NCBI RefSeq assembly: GCF_041927875.1
Contig: NZ_JBHFHN010000013.1
DNA: 64,000 bases
Strand: one strand, 5' to 3'
Source: Paracoccus sp041927875
GTDB taxonomy: Bacteria > Pseudomonadota > Alphaproteobacteria > Rhodobacterales > Rhodobacteraceae
The notes under the pieces were generated by a model, which was given only the letters and a program-made list of their open reading frames with translations, ran no database searches and was not told where the DNA came from. Positions 24,469 through 34,479 of this stretch are shown piece after piece. How positions within the stretch are numbered: the stretch's first letter is position 1; each line of letters begins with the position of its first letter. Both the position numbers and the translations under genes were made by a program.

Positions 24469-24693
24469 ATGCGTTTCACGAAACCCCTCGCCGCGGTCGC
24501 CCTGGTCGGTCTGCTGGCTGCTTGCCAACAGCCCGGCGGTCTGGGCACCACGCCGGACACCAACCGCGCCCTTATCGGTGCGGCGGCTGGCGCGGTCACC
24601 GCGAAAGCCTTTGACCAAAGCGTCGGCAAGGGTGCGCTGCTGGGCGCCGCCGCTGGCGCGCTGTGCGACGACGCGGGCGTCTGCACCTACTGA
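24469..24693 (+). CDS. Glycine-zipper lipoprotein (74 aa)
   Basis: The 74-residue protein starts MRFTKPLAAVALVGLLAACQQ with a lipobox (LLAAC, Cys19). The rest contains two alternating Gly/Ala stretches, ALIGAAAGAVTAKAF and KGALLGAAAGALCDDAG, which form a glycine zipper. It resembles the small YMGG-like lipoproteins of proteobacterial envelopes. GGAGG at 24455-24459 gives a strong ribosome site. Unlike its neighbours it has its own upstream gap (about 120 bp) and a strong terminator, so it may be a separate transcript. Probably envelope-associated; role unknown. Confidence 0.8.
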   Translation: MRFTKPLAAVALVGLLAACQQPGGLGTTPDTNRALIGAAAGAVTAKAFDQSVGKGALLGAAAGALCDDAGVCTY

Positions 24694-24729
24694 TTTCCCG
24701 CGCCTTCGGGCGCGTCCGACCGACATCGC

Positions 24730-24761
24730 GGCCATCGGGGCATCTGCCCCGGTGGCCGTTT
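24730..24761 (+). terminator. Intrinsic terminator after the glycine-zipper lipoprotein
   Basis: GGCCATCGGGG (24730-24740) pairs with CCCCGGTGGCC (24747-24757, one G-T) and is followed by GTTTT. It lies between the lipoprotein and pccA, so pccA should have its own promoter or be reached by read-through. Confidence 0.75.
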
Positions 24762-24815
24762 TCGTTTGACCATCCGGGGCCGCGTGCAAGGCCCCGCAAG
24801 ACCGAAGGGACGGCC

Positions 24816-26819
24816 ATGTTCAAGAAGATCCTGATCGCCAACCGCGGCGAAATCGCCTGTCGGGTCATCAAGACCGCCCGCAAGATGGGCATTCAGACGG
24901 TGGCCGTCTATTCCGATGCCGACCGCAATGCGCTGCATGTGCGCATGGCGGATGAGGCGGTTCACATCGGCCCGCCCCCGGCCGCGCAATCCTATATCGT
25001 GATCGACAAGATCATGGATGCGATCCGCCAGACCGGGGCCGAGGCCGTGCATCCGGGCTATGGCTTTCTGTCCGAACGCATGGATTTCGCCGCCGCGCTG
25101 GAAAAAGAGGGCGTCGTTTTCATCGGCCCGCCCAGCCCCGCGATCGAGGCGATGGGCGACAAGATCACCTCGAAGAAGCTGGCCCAGCAGGCGGGCGTGT
25201 CCACCGTGCCGGGCTATATGGGCCTGATCGCAGATGCCGATGAGGCCGCGAAGATTTCAAAGGAAATCGGCTTTCCGGTGATGATCAAGGCCAGCGCCGG
25301 GGGTGGCGGCAAAGGGATGCGCATCGCCTGGACCGAACAAGAGGCGCGCGAGGGTTTTGAATCCTCGAAGAATGAAGCCGCCGCCAGCTTTGGCGACGAC
25401 CGCATCTTCATCGAAAAGTTCGTGACCCAGCCCCGCCATATCGAGATTCAGGTGCTGGCCGATCAGCACGGCAATGCCGTCTATCTGCATGAACGCGAAT
25501 GCTCGATCCAGCGCCGCAACCAGAAGGTCATCGAGGAAGCCCCCAGCCCCTTCCTGGACGAGGCGACCCGCCGCGCGATGGGGGAACAGGCCGTCGCCTT
25601 GGCCAAGGCCGTGGGCTATACCAGCGCCGGCACGGTCGAGTTCATCGTCGATGGCGACAAGAACTTCTACTTCCTGGAAATGAACACCCGGCTTCAGGTC
25701 GAACATCCGGTTACCGAACTGATTACCGGCGTCGATCTGGTCGAACAGATGATCCGCGTGGCCAATGGCGAGCCGCTGCCCTTCACGCAGGATGATCTGA
25801 AGATCAACGGCTGGGCGATGGAAAGCCGCCTTTACGCCGAAGATCCCTATCGCAACTTCCTGCCCTCGATTGGCCGGCTGACCCGCTATCGCCCGCCGGT
25901 CGAAGGCGAAACCGACCGCGGCGGCATCGTGCGCAATGATACCGGCGTCTATGAGGGCGGCGAAATCAGCATGTATTACGACCCGATGATCGCCAAGCTT
26001 TGCACCTGGGCGCCGACCCGGGCCGAGGCCATCGAGGAAATGCGCCTCGCGCTCGACACGTTCGAGGTCGAGGGGATCGGCCACAACCTGCCGTTCCTCA
26101 GCGCGGTGATGGATCACGACCGCTTCGTGTCGGGCAATATCACCACCGCCTTCATCGCCGAGGAATACCCCGAGGGCTTCCAGGGCGCGACCCTGGATGA
26201 CCGGCTGTTGCGCCGCATCGCCGCCGCCTGCGCCGCGATGAACCGTGTTGCGGAAATCCGCCGCACCCGCATTTCCGGCACGCTGGGCAATCACAACCGC
26301 CATGTCGGGGAAGATTGGGTCGTGACCCTGCAAGGTCAGGATTTCGCGCTGAAAATCGCCGCCGACCATGACGGGTCCACGATCCGCTTTGCCGATGGCA
26401 CGTCGATGCGCGTGACATCGGACTGGACGCCGGGTCAGCCGCTGGCCAGCCTGACGGTGGATGGCGAACCCTTGGTTCTGAAGGTCGGCAAGATGCCTTC
26501 GGGGATGCGGGTGCGGGTGCGCGGCGCTGACCTCAAGGTCTTTATCCGCACGCCGCGCCAGGCCGAACTGGGCAAACTGATGCCCGAAAAGCTGCCGCCG
26601 GATACGTCGAAATATCTGCTGTGTCCGATGCCCGGCCTGGTCGTCAAGATCAGCGTCGAGGAGGGCGACGAGGTGCAAGAGGGGCAGGCCCTGGCGACCG
26701 TCGAGGCGATGAAGATGGAAAACATCCTGCGCGCCGAACGCAAGGGGGTGGTCGCCAAGATCAACGCCGCGCCAGGCCAAAGCCTGCGCGTCGATGACGT
26801 CATCATGGAGTTCGCGTGA
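24816..26819 (+). CDS. pccA: Propionyl-CoA carboxylase biotin-carrying (alpha) subunit
   Basis: The protein has 667 residues. Biotin carboxylase occupies about 1-450 (MFKKILIANRGEIACRVIKTARKMGI, KASAGGGGKGMRIA, HERECSIQRRNQKVIEEAPSP, FLEMNTRLQVEHPVTEL). A BT linker domain spans about 470-590, and the C-terminal biotinyl domain carries the EAMKMEN attachment motif near residue 632. Its length and the fused carrier separate it from AccC. GAAGGGA lies upstream of the start at 24816. It works with PccB, encoded 2 kb upstream. Confidence 0.96.
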   Translation: MFKKILIANRGEIACRVIKTARKMGIQTVAVYSDADRNALHVRMADEAVHIGPPPAAQSYIVIDKIMDAIRQTGAEAVHPGYGFLSERMDFAAALEKEGVVFIGPPSPAIEAMGDKITSKKLAQQAGVSTVPGYMGLIADADEAAKISKEIGFPVMIKASAGGGGKGMRIAWTEQEAREGFESSKNEAAASFGDDRIFIEKFVTQPRHIEIQVLADQHGNAVYLHERECSIQRRNQKVIEEAPSPFLDEATRRAMGEQAVALAKAVGYTSAGTVEFIVDGDKNFYFLEMNTRLQVEHPVTELITGVDLVEQMIRVANGEPLPFTQDDLKINGWAMESRLYAEDPYRNFLPSIGRLTRYRPPVEGETDRGGIVRNDTGVYEGGEISMYYDPMIAKLCTWAPTRAEAIEEMRLALDTFEVEGIGHNLPFLSAVMDHDRFVSGNITTAFIAEEYPEGFQGATLDDRLLRRIAAACAAMNRVAEIRRTRISGTLGNHNRHVGEDWVVTLQGQDFALKIAADHDGSTIRFADGTSMRVTSDWTPGQPLASLTVDGEPLVLKVGKMPSGMRVRVRGADLKVFIRTPRQAELGKLMPEKLPPDTSKYLLCPMPGLVVKISVEEGDEVQEGQALATVEAMKMENILRAERKGVVAKINAAPGQSLRVDDVIMEFA

Positions 26820-26823
26820 CGCT

Positions 26824-27504
26824 GTGACCGTCTGGGGCCTGATGTGGAACGAACGCGTGGCCGCCGCGCTTGTCACCGCGCTTGTCGGTGGCGGCGTGGT
26901 GGCCCTGGGTTGGTTCCTGACCCACGCGCTGTCACGCCGCCGCGACACCGCGCTGCGGCATGAACGGGTGGCCGACATGCAGCGCGCCCTTCTGGCCGAG
27001 ATCCGCGCCCATGCGGTTGCGCTGGAGCGCCAATCCTTTGAGGGCCGCCCCGAGGAACGCCAGCAGATGCTGGACCGGCTGGCCGCCGATCAGCATGTGC
27101 CGATCCTGCCACATGACGCCAATGACCGGGTGTTCCGCGCGCTTGTCAGCGACATCCACATCCTGCCGGAATGGGCGATTGATCCGGTGGTGCGCTACTA
27201 TCGCCTGCTGGCGGTGCGCGCCGCCCTGGCGCAGGACATCCGCACCCATGCCAAGGACCATCCGCAGCGCGCCACGCAGATGTTCGCGGATTATCTGGAA
27301 CTGAATGAGGAAACGCTGGACACCGCCATCGAGGCCATCGAAATCCTGGCGACCAGCCTGCGCGGCGGGGCCGAGGCGATTGCGGCGCTGATGGCGCGGG
27401 ATGAGGCGCAGATGGTTGCCGCGATCCGTGCCCATCTGCCCGATGAGCTGGCCGATCTGCGGCGCAGGCTTAATACGCAACCCTTGGACCGGAGCGCCCC
27501 TTGA
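26824..27504 (+). CDS. Hypothetical single-span membrane protein
   Basis: The family is not recognised. The GTG at 26824 is chosen, 4 bp after the pccA stop; a downstream ATG at 26842 and an ATG at 26794 inside pccA are alternatives. One membrane helix near the N-terminus (VAAALVTALVGGGVVALGWFL) is followed by about 190 residues of predominantly helical, charged cytoplasmic domain (SRRRDTALRHERVADMQRALLAEIRAHAVALERQ and so on). The C-terminal end overlaps a small minus-strand gene by 35 bp. Downstream position in the pccA transcript suggests but does not prove a link to propionate metabolism. Confidence 0.65.
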   Translation: MTVWGLMWNERVAAALVTALVGGGVVALGWFLTHALSRRRDTALRHERVADMQRALLAEIRAHAVALERQSFEGRPEERQQMLDRLAADQHVPILPHDANDRVFRALVSDIHILPEWAIDPVVRYYRLLAVRAALAQDIRTHAKDHPQRATQMFADYLELNEETLDTAIEAIEILATSLRGGAEAIAALMARDEAQMVAAIRAHLPDELADLRRRLNTQPLDRSAP

Positions 27505-27682
27505 TCGGCTTCAGACCAATCGCCCGCACCAGCTCATTGGCGCGTTCGCGGACCGGGGTGACCTCGGCGAAGCGGCCCGCGGGGCTGCGGGGCTTGGCCT
27601 TGCGCAGGCCCGACGCATCGGCGGCCTGCGGTCCCGTTGCCGGGGCGACTGCGGCGGGCGTGCTGTGGGTCGTCTGGGCCAT
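27470..27682 (-). CDS. Small hypothetical protein (70 aa), tail-to-tail overlap
   Basis: A 70-residue frame starts MAQTTHSTPAAVAPATGPQ with a perfect AAGGAG eight bases before the ATG at 27682. It has a disordered Ala/Thr/Pro N-terminus and a basic C-terminus (RFAEVTPVRERANELVRAIGLKPIKGRSG). No membrane or signal segment is present. It overlaps the end of the plus-strand membrane-protein gene by 35 bp. The ribosome site is the main reason for keeping it. Function unknown. Confidence 0.5.
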   Translation of the reverse strand: MAQTTHSTPAAVAPATGPQAADASGLRKAKPRSPAGRFAEVTPVRERANELVRAIGLKPIKGRSGPRVAY

Positions 27683-27775
27683 GGCGTCGGCTCCTTGCTG
27701 TGCCTGGGCTGATGCTAAGCCAATCCGGCGGCGGGTTCAAAGCAATTCCATCGCCGCCCGGGGGCGGGGTCGCGG

Positions 27776-28294
27776 CTACCGCCCGCCCAGTTCCTCGCGG
27801 CGCGAGGGCAGCTTGTCGATGGTGCGGGCGATTTCGCGCGCGCTCCAGGGCAGCGGCTTGCGGGTGACGGTGCGCCCGTCGGTGTCGATCACCACCAGCG
27901 AAAAGCCGCGCGGATGCAGCGCCCGGCGCCAGTCCGATCCCGCGGCCGGGTCGGTGTCGGTGACGATCACCACCCGACGGTCGACCAGCGGGCCGGGCAG
28001 GGCGGCGATCATCCGCATCTGCGCCAGAAACTGCGGGTCTTCCGGCGTATCGGCAAAGACCACCACCGGGCGCGCCTGCCACAGGAAATCGCCGGGCGCG
28101 CGGTCGCCCGCTGCGATCAGCATCAGATCGAGGGCAGGCGCGGGCGTGCCCGCCATGCCGGCGGGCGGATTGGCCATCGGCCGCGTCACCGGCCCGATGC
28201 CGGGCGGCGGCGCGGTCGGGCGGGTCGGCCGATCAAAGGCGGCCACGGGTGCCGCCGTCAGCAGCAATGTCATCAACAGGATCAGGGCGCGCAT
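27776..28294 (-). CDS. DUF4174-domain secreted protein
   Basis: The protein has 172 residues. The signal peptide MRALILLMTLLLTAAPVAAF is followed by a Pro-rich spacer (about 20-65). The C-terminal DUF4174 domain includes DFLWQARPVVVFADTPEDPQFLAQMRMI, DRRVVIVTDTDP and FSLVVIDTDGRTVTRKPLPWSAREIARTID. AGGAGG precedes the ATG at 28294. DUF4174 resembles a thioredoxin-like fold without active-site cysteines; no catalytic role is known. It diverges from mcm with 63 bp between starts. Confidence 0.8.
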   Translation of the reverse strand: MRALILLMTLLLTAAPVAAFDRPTRPTAPPPGIGPVTRPMANPPAGMAGTPAPALDLMLIAAGDRAPGDFLWQARPVVVFADTPEDPQFLAQMRMIAALPGPLVDRRVVIVTDTDPAAGSDWRRALHPRGFSLVVIDTDGRTVTRKPLPWSAREIARTIDKLPSRREELGGR

Positions 28295-28357
28295 GGAACC
28301 TCCTGTGGTGGATATAGTCCGCCACCGCGCCAACACCAGAGCAGAAGGGACAACAGC

Positions 28358-30484
<2,127 letters not shown>

Positions 30485-30549
30485 CGGCTGGGGAACGGGG
30501 GCGCTGCCCCCTCCCGGCCCTCGCGCCGGAAGGCGAGGGCGGTCGCCGG

Positions 30550-30574
30550 GGAAAAGGTCCACTGGACCTTTTCC
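30550..30574. terminator. Perfect palindromic hairpin after mcm
   Basis: Twelve-base arms (GGAAAAGGTCCA at 30550-30561 and its exact complement at 30563-30574) flank a single central C. Poly-A and poly-T at the outer edges make it a candidate two-way terminator. Two further hairpins stand before it in the same gap: GGGGGC...GCCCCC (about 30497-30511) and CCCTCGC...GCGAGGG (about 30517-30538). Confidence 0.6.
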
Positions 30575-30594
30575 TGACCCTCCTCACCCCCCGG

Positions 30595-30616
30595 GATACT
30601 TGGGCCAAGAAGAAAG
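30595..30616 (+). repeat. Half copy of the dispersed intergenic repeat before rsmA
   Basis: GATACTTGGGCCAAGAAGAAAG (written here in two parts: GATACTTGGG and CCAAGAAGAAAG) follows CACCCCCCGG. The order G/C hairpin, CCCCCCGG, GTA(T/C)TTGGG, CAAGAA(A)GAAAG is shared with the copies at 12842, 41318 and 44085. Confidence 0.6.
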
Positions 30617-30668
30617 GGGGCTTGCCGTTGCAGGCCCCCTGCGGCATGTCGGGGGAAAGGGGACTGAC

Positions 30669-31511
30669 ATGGCCGCGATTGACGGGTTGCCGCCGCTGCG
30701 GGCGGTGATTGCCGAACACGGGCTGAGCGCGAAAAAGCAGCTTGGCCAGAACTTTCTGCTGGATCTGAACCTGACCGCCAAGATCGCGCGCGCGGCGGGC
30801 GATCTGTCGGGGGCCGATGTGCTGGAGGTCGGGCCGGGGCCGGGCGGGCTGACGCGCGGGCTGCTGGCCGAGGGCGCGCGGCGGGTGCTAGCGGTGGAAA
30901 AGGATGCGCGCTGTCTGCCCGCGCTGGATCAGATCGCGGCGGCCTATCCGGGGCGGCTGACGGTGCTGAACGATGACGCTTTGGCCATCGATCCACTGGC
31001 GCATCTGACCCCGCCGATCAAGGTGGTGGCGAACCTGCCCTATAATGTCGGGACCGAATTGCTGATCCGCTGGCTGACGCCGCCGGTCTGGCCGCCGGTC
31101 TGGCAGTCGCTGACGCTGATGTTTCAGAAAGAGGTCGCGCAGCGGATCACCGCGCAGCCGGGCGAGGGGGCCTATGGGCGGCTGGCGGTGCTGGCGCAGT
31201 GGCGCTGCGATGCGCGGATCGTCATGACCCTGCCGCCCGAGGCCTTCACGCCTGCGCCCAAGGTGCATTCGGCCGTGGTGCATCTGACCGCGCTGAGCCA
31301 GCCGCGCTATCCGGCCGATGCGGCGCTGCTGTCGCGGGTGGTGGCGGCGGGGTTCAATCAGCGCCGCAAGATGCTGCGCGCGGCGTTGAAGGGCGTGGCG
31401 CCGGGGATCGAGGATCACCTGGCCGCCGTCGGCATCTCCCCGACCGAGCGGGCCGAGAATGTCAGTATCGAGGGCTTTTGCGCCCTGGCGCGCAGCATTG
31501 CCGCCGCCTGA
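30669..31511 (+). CDS. rsmA: 16S rRNA dimethyladenosine transferase RsmA (KsgA)
   Basis: The protein has 280 residues and methylates A1518/A1519 near the 3' end of 16S rRNA late in 30S assembly. Signatures are KKQLGQNFLLD, the SAM-binding VLEVGPGPGGLTRGLL, the catalytic NLPYNVGTELLIRWL, and FTPAPKVHSAVVHL. A GGGGAAAGGGG ribosome site precedes ATG 30669. In many proteobacteria rsmA follows pdxA directly in the lptD-surA-pdxA-rsmA operon. Here it lies 3 kb away on the opposite strand, facing that operon. Confidence 0.95.
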   Translation: MAAIDGLPPLRAVIAEHGLSAKKQLGQNFLLDLNLTAKIARAAGDLSGADVLEVGPGPGGLTRGLLAEGARRVLAVEKDARCLPALDQIAAAYPGRLTVLNDDALAIDPLAHLTPPIKVVANLPYNVGTELLIRWLTPPVWPPVWQSLTLMFQKEVAQRITAQPGEGAYGRLAVLAQWRCDARIVMTLPPEAFTPAPKVHSAVVHLTALSQPRYPADAALLSRVVAAGFNQRRKMLRAALKGVAPGIEDHLAAVGISPTERAENVSIEGFCALARSIAAA

Positions 31512-31522
31512 TCGCGGGAATG

Positions 31523-31574
31523 TGGCACTGACGGTGACATTTTCCGGCGGGCGGTTCTGGCACTGACGGTGCCA
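31523..31574. repeat. Duplicated TGGCACTGACGGTG element in a convergent gap
   Basis: The 14-mer TGGCACTGACGGTG occurs at 31523-31536 and 31558-31571, 35 bp apart. The second copy extends to a palindrome TGGCAC-N5-GTGCCA (31558-31574). GGCGGGC and GCCCGCC arms flank the second copy. It lies in the gap between the 3' ends of rsmA and the DUF4167 gene. No function is apparent. Confidence 0.5.
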
Positions 31575-31600
31575 ATACCTGCCCGCCGCCCTGTGATGAC

Positions 31601-31626
31601 AAGGCCCGCGTCTTGCGCGGGCCTTT
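31601..31626. terminator. Bidirectional terminator between rsmA and the DUF4167 gene
   Basis: Ten-base arms AAGGCCCGCG and CGCGGGCCTT (31601-31610, 31616-31625) with a 5-nt loop TCTTG. T-rich ends on both strands suit the convergent genes on either side. Confidence 0.8.
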
Positions 31627-31629
31627 CGT

Positions 31630-32331
31630 TTACGCCTGATCCTCGGTCGCCGGGGCGGCTTCGCGCGGCGGGCGCGGCGCGCGGGGGGCGCGGGGGGCGC
31701 GGCTGCGGGCCGGGCGGGGGGCGGTTTCGTCACCACCGGTGACAAAAGCCGGCAGCGCCGTCAGCGGATCATCCCCCGGCGCGGCATGGGTTTCAGCGGC
31801 GGCTTCGGGCGTGTCGACGGGACCGGTCGCGGCCTCGTCACCGATGGCGGCGGGCAGCAGGTCGGGCTCGGTGTGGACGTCCTGGCGCGCCTCGTGACGG
31901 GATTCATGACGGGCCTCGCCCCGGTCGCCACCCCGGTCATCGCCGCGATCCGATCGTTCGGCGCGATCCTGACGGTCGCCGCGATCACCCCGGTCGGGGC
32001 GGTCGCCACGGTCCGGGCGCTGGTCATTGCGTTCCTGCTGGCGGGCTTGCTGTTCGGCCTGGCGCTGCTCTTGTTCGCGGGCCAGTTCGCGCTGCGCCTC
32101 ACCCAGCATCCGGGTGTAATGTTCGGCATGTTGCAGAAAGTTCTGCTCGGCCACGCGGTCATTGCCCAATTGCGCATCGCGCGCCAACATCAGGTATTTG
32201 TCGATGATCTGCTGGGGCGTGCCCCGCACCTTGCCCTCGGGGCCAGAGCTGTCAAAGACGCGATTGATGATGTTGCCAACAGAACGCTGGCGGTTCGACT
32301 TGGAACGCGAACGGGATTTAGAAGATCTCAT
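31630..32331 (-). CDS. DUF4167-domain protein
   Basis: The protein has 233 residues. The conserved DUF4167 domain is at the N-terminus (SKSNRQRSVGNIINRVFDSSGPEGKVRGTPQQIIDKYLMLARDAQLGNDRVAEQNFLQHAEHYTRML, about residues 8-80). A Gln/Glu/Arg-rich coiled segment and a long Arg/Asp repeat region (DRGDRPDRGDRGDRQDR and similar, about 105-150) follow, with an Ala/Pro/Arg tail. The charged low-complexity part suggests RNA binding or disorder. DUF4167 follows prfA-prmC in many alphaproteobacteria, and so it does here, 222 bp after prmC, hinting at a translation-related role. Confidence 0.85.
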   Translation of the reverse strand: MRSSKSRSRSKSNRQRSVGNIINRVFDSSGPEGKVRGTPQQIIDKYLMLARDAQLGNDRVAEQNFLQHAEHYTRMLGEAQRELAREQEQRQAEQQARQQERNDQRPDRGDRPDRGDRGDRQDRAERSDRGDDRGGDRGEARHESRHEARQDVHTEPDLLPAAIGDEAATGPVDTPEAAAETHAAPGDDPLTALPAFVTGGDETAPRPARSRAPRAPRAPRPPREAAPATEDQA

Positions 32332-32553
32332 GGGCTTTCTTGGGTTGCTGCGGCCAGCCCGCCTGGGCCTGCCCGGTGCAGGACGACCACAGCCGGAAAT
32401 CCGGCGGATCGACAAATGCAAACGGAAGGCGGGTCGCGCGGGGGGCCGTTGGCCGCCCGTCACGCGGTTGACTAACCATGTGACAGGGGGCTTGGCAACC
32501 GGATTCTGCACGGGCCAGCCGGGAATGCGTGGAAAACTGCTGAAAATGCGCGA

Positions 32554-33396
32554 CTATTGCGGGGCGCGGGCCGAGACCACGCGGTCGCGGCCATCCAGGT
32601 CGGGATGCACGGCGACCTGCGTGAGACCGGCCCCGGCCCAGAGGTCGGCCACCGCTGCCCCTTGCGTCGGGCCGATCTCGACCATCAGCCGCCCACCCGG
32701 CGCCAGATGGCCCGCGACACCGGCGGCAAGGGCGCGATAGGCATCCAGCCCGTCGCCGCCGGGTGTCAGCGCCAGATGCGGTTCCCAGTCGCGCACATCG
32801 GGCGACAGGGCCGCCATCTCATCCGCCGCGATATAGGGCGGGTTCGAGACGATCAGGTCAAAGCCGCCGCGCACCGCCGCAAACCAGTCCGAGATCAGGA
32901 ACCCCGCGCGGGCCGCAACCCCAAGCGCGGTGGCATTGTCCTGCGCCACCGCCAGGGCGCGGGGCGACAGGTCGGTCAGCAGGCCAAGCGCGCTGGGGCG
33001 CTCGGCCAGTAGGGTCAGCCCGATGCAGCCGGTGCCGGTGCCCAGATCCAGAAGCCGGGTGAAGGGCTCGGTCAGGGCAAGCGCGATCAGCGTCTCGGTT
33101 TCCGGGCGCGGGTCCAGCGTGTCGCGGGTGACGGCGAAATCGCGGCCCCAGAAACTGCGCCGCCCGGTGATCTGCGCCACCGGCTGATGCGCGGCGCGGG
33201 CCTGAACCATCTGCCCCATGCGCGCCTGTTGATCGGGGCTCAGAGGCTCGGGTTCGGCCAGTTCCAGCGTCAGCCGGTCGGCGGCGACGTCCAGCACATG
33301 CGCCAGCAGGCGGCGGGCGTCGCGGGGGGCGTCGGGGATGCCGGCCTCGGCCAGCTGCCGGGCCGCGTCACGCAGGGCCTGCGCGCGGGTGGTCAA
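32554..33396 (-). CDS. prmC: Release-factor glutamine methyltransferase PrmC
   Basis: The protein has 280 residues and methylates the Gln of the GGQ motif in release factors, including the adjacent PrfA. Motif I is LLDLGTGTGCIGLTLL, and the substrate-binding signature is NPPYIAADE. The N-terminal five-helix domain ends with QPVAQITGRRSFWGRDFAVTRDTLDPRPETE. The start is TTG at 33396, which overlaps the prfA TGA (TTGA), so translation is coupled. Confidence 0.95.
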   Translation of the reverse strand: MTTRAQALRDAARQLAEAGIPDAPRDARRLLAHVLDVAADRLTLELAEPEPLSPDQQARMGQMVQARAAHQPVAQITGRRSFWGRDFAVTRDTLDPRPETETLIALALTEPFTRLLDLGTGTGCIGLTLLAERPSALGLLTDLSPRALAVAQDNATALGVAARAGFLISDWFAAVRGGFDLIVSNPPYIAADEMAALSPDVRDWEPHLALTPGGDGLDAYRALAAGVAGHLAPGGRLMVEIGPTQGAAVADLWAGAGLTQVAVHPDLDGRDRVVSARAPQ

Positions 33397-34448
33397 AGCC
33401 CCATCTCGGCCAGTTTGGTCGCCTGATCATCAGCCACCAGCGCGTCGATCACCGCGCCCAGATCGCCGCCCATGATCTGCGGCAGCGCGTAAAGCGTCAG
33501 GTTGATGCGGTGGTCGGTCATCCGGCCCTGCGGGAAGTTGTAGGTGCGGATGCGTTCGGACCGGTCGCCGGACCCGACCTGCGCCTTGCGGTCGGCGGCG
33601 CGTTCGGATGCGGCGCGGTCGCGTTCCATTTCGTAAAGCCGGGCGCGCAGCACGGCCATGGCATTGGCGCGGTTCTGGTGCTGGGATTTTTCCGAACTGG
33701 TCACCACGATGCCGGTGGGAAGATGGGTGATGCGCACCGCGCTGTCGGTGGTGTTCACATGCTGCCCGCCCGCGCCGGATGACCGCATTGTGTCGATGCG
33801 GATGTCGCTGGCGGGGATGTCGATATCGACCTCGGCAGCTTCGGGCAGCACGGCGACGGTGGCGGCACTGGTATGGATGCGCCCGCCCGCCTCGGTTTCC
33901 GGCACACGCTGCACGCGGTGGACGCCGGATTCGTATTTCATCCGGGCAAAGACGCCTTCGCCCTCGATCCGGGCCACGGCCTCGCGCACGCCGCCCAGAT
34001 CGGAATGGGTCAGGTCCATCATCTGAAAGCGCCAGCCCTGCGCCTCGGCGTGGCGTTGATACATGCGAAGCAGATCGGCGGCGAACAGCGCGGCTTCCTC
34101 GCCCCCGGTGCCGGGGCGGATTTCCAGAATGGCGGGGCGGGCGTCGGCGGCGTCGCGCGGCAAAAGGGCGATGCGCAACGCCTGTTCCAGATCGGCCAGA
34201 CGGGCGCGCAGCGTGGGGATTTCTTCCTCGGCCAAAGCGCGCATGTCGGGATCGGCCAGCCAGAGGTCGGCCTCGGCCAGATCGTCGGTCGCCTGCTGCC
34301 AATCGGCAATGGCGGCCACCACCGGCTTCAGCTCGCTGTATTCGCGCGACAGGGCGGCGATTTCGGCGGGGGCGGTGACCACGGCCAGCTTGGCCTCGAT
34401 AAAGCCAAAGCGTTCGGTGATCTGGGCAAGTTTATCGGCGGGGATCAT
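33393..34448 (-). CDS. prfA: Peptide chain release factor 1
   Basis: The protein has 351 residues and recognises UAA and UAG. The catalytic GGQ is in RSSGAGGQHVNTTDSAVRITHLPTGI. The stop-codon recognition segment is HRVQRVPETEAGGRIHTSAATV, with PET at the PxT position as is common in alphaproteobacteria. The C-terminal TYNFPQGRMTDHRINLTLY is typical of RF1. It is encoded 31 bp after pdxA and coupled to prmC, the enzyme that modifies it. Confidence 0.96.
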   Translation of the reverse strand: MIPADKLAQITERFGFIEAKLAVVTAPAEIAALSREYSELKPVVAAIADWQQATDDLAEADLWLADPDMRALAEEEIPTLRARLADLEQALRIALLPRDAADARPAILEIRPGTGGEEAALFAADLLRMYQRHAEAQGWRFQMMDLTHSDLGGVREAVARIEGEGVFARMKYESGVHRVQRVPETEAGGRIHTSAATVAVLPEAAEVDIDIPASDIRIDTMRSSGAGGQHVNTTDSAVRITHLPTGIVVTSSEKSQHQNRANAMAVLRARLYEMERDRAASERAADRKAQVGSGDRSERIRTYNFPQGRMTDHRINLTLYALPQIMGGDLGAVIDALVADDQATKLAEMGL

Positions 34449-34479
34449 GGGGCGGTGATGGCGAAGGCGGGGCCGGGCG

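Noticed and set aside
31558..31574. Sigma-54 promoter (TGGCAC-N5-GTGC)
   Set aside because: GG and GC spacing fits, but the site lies between the 3' ends of convergent genes with no gene to transcribe, and its symmetry gives the same match on both strands.
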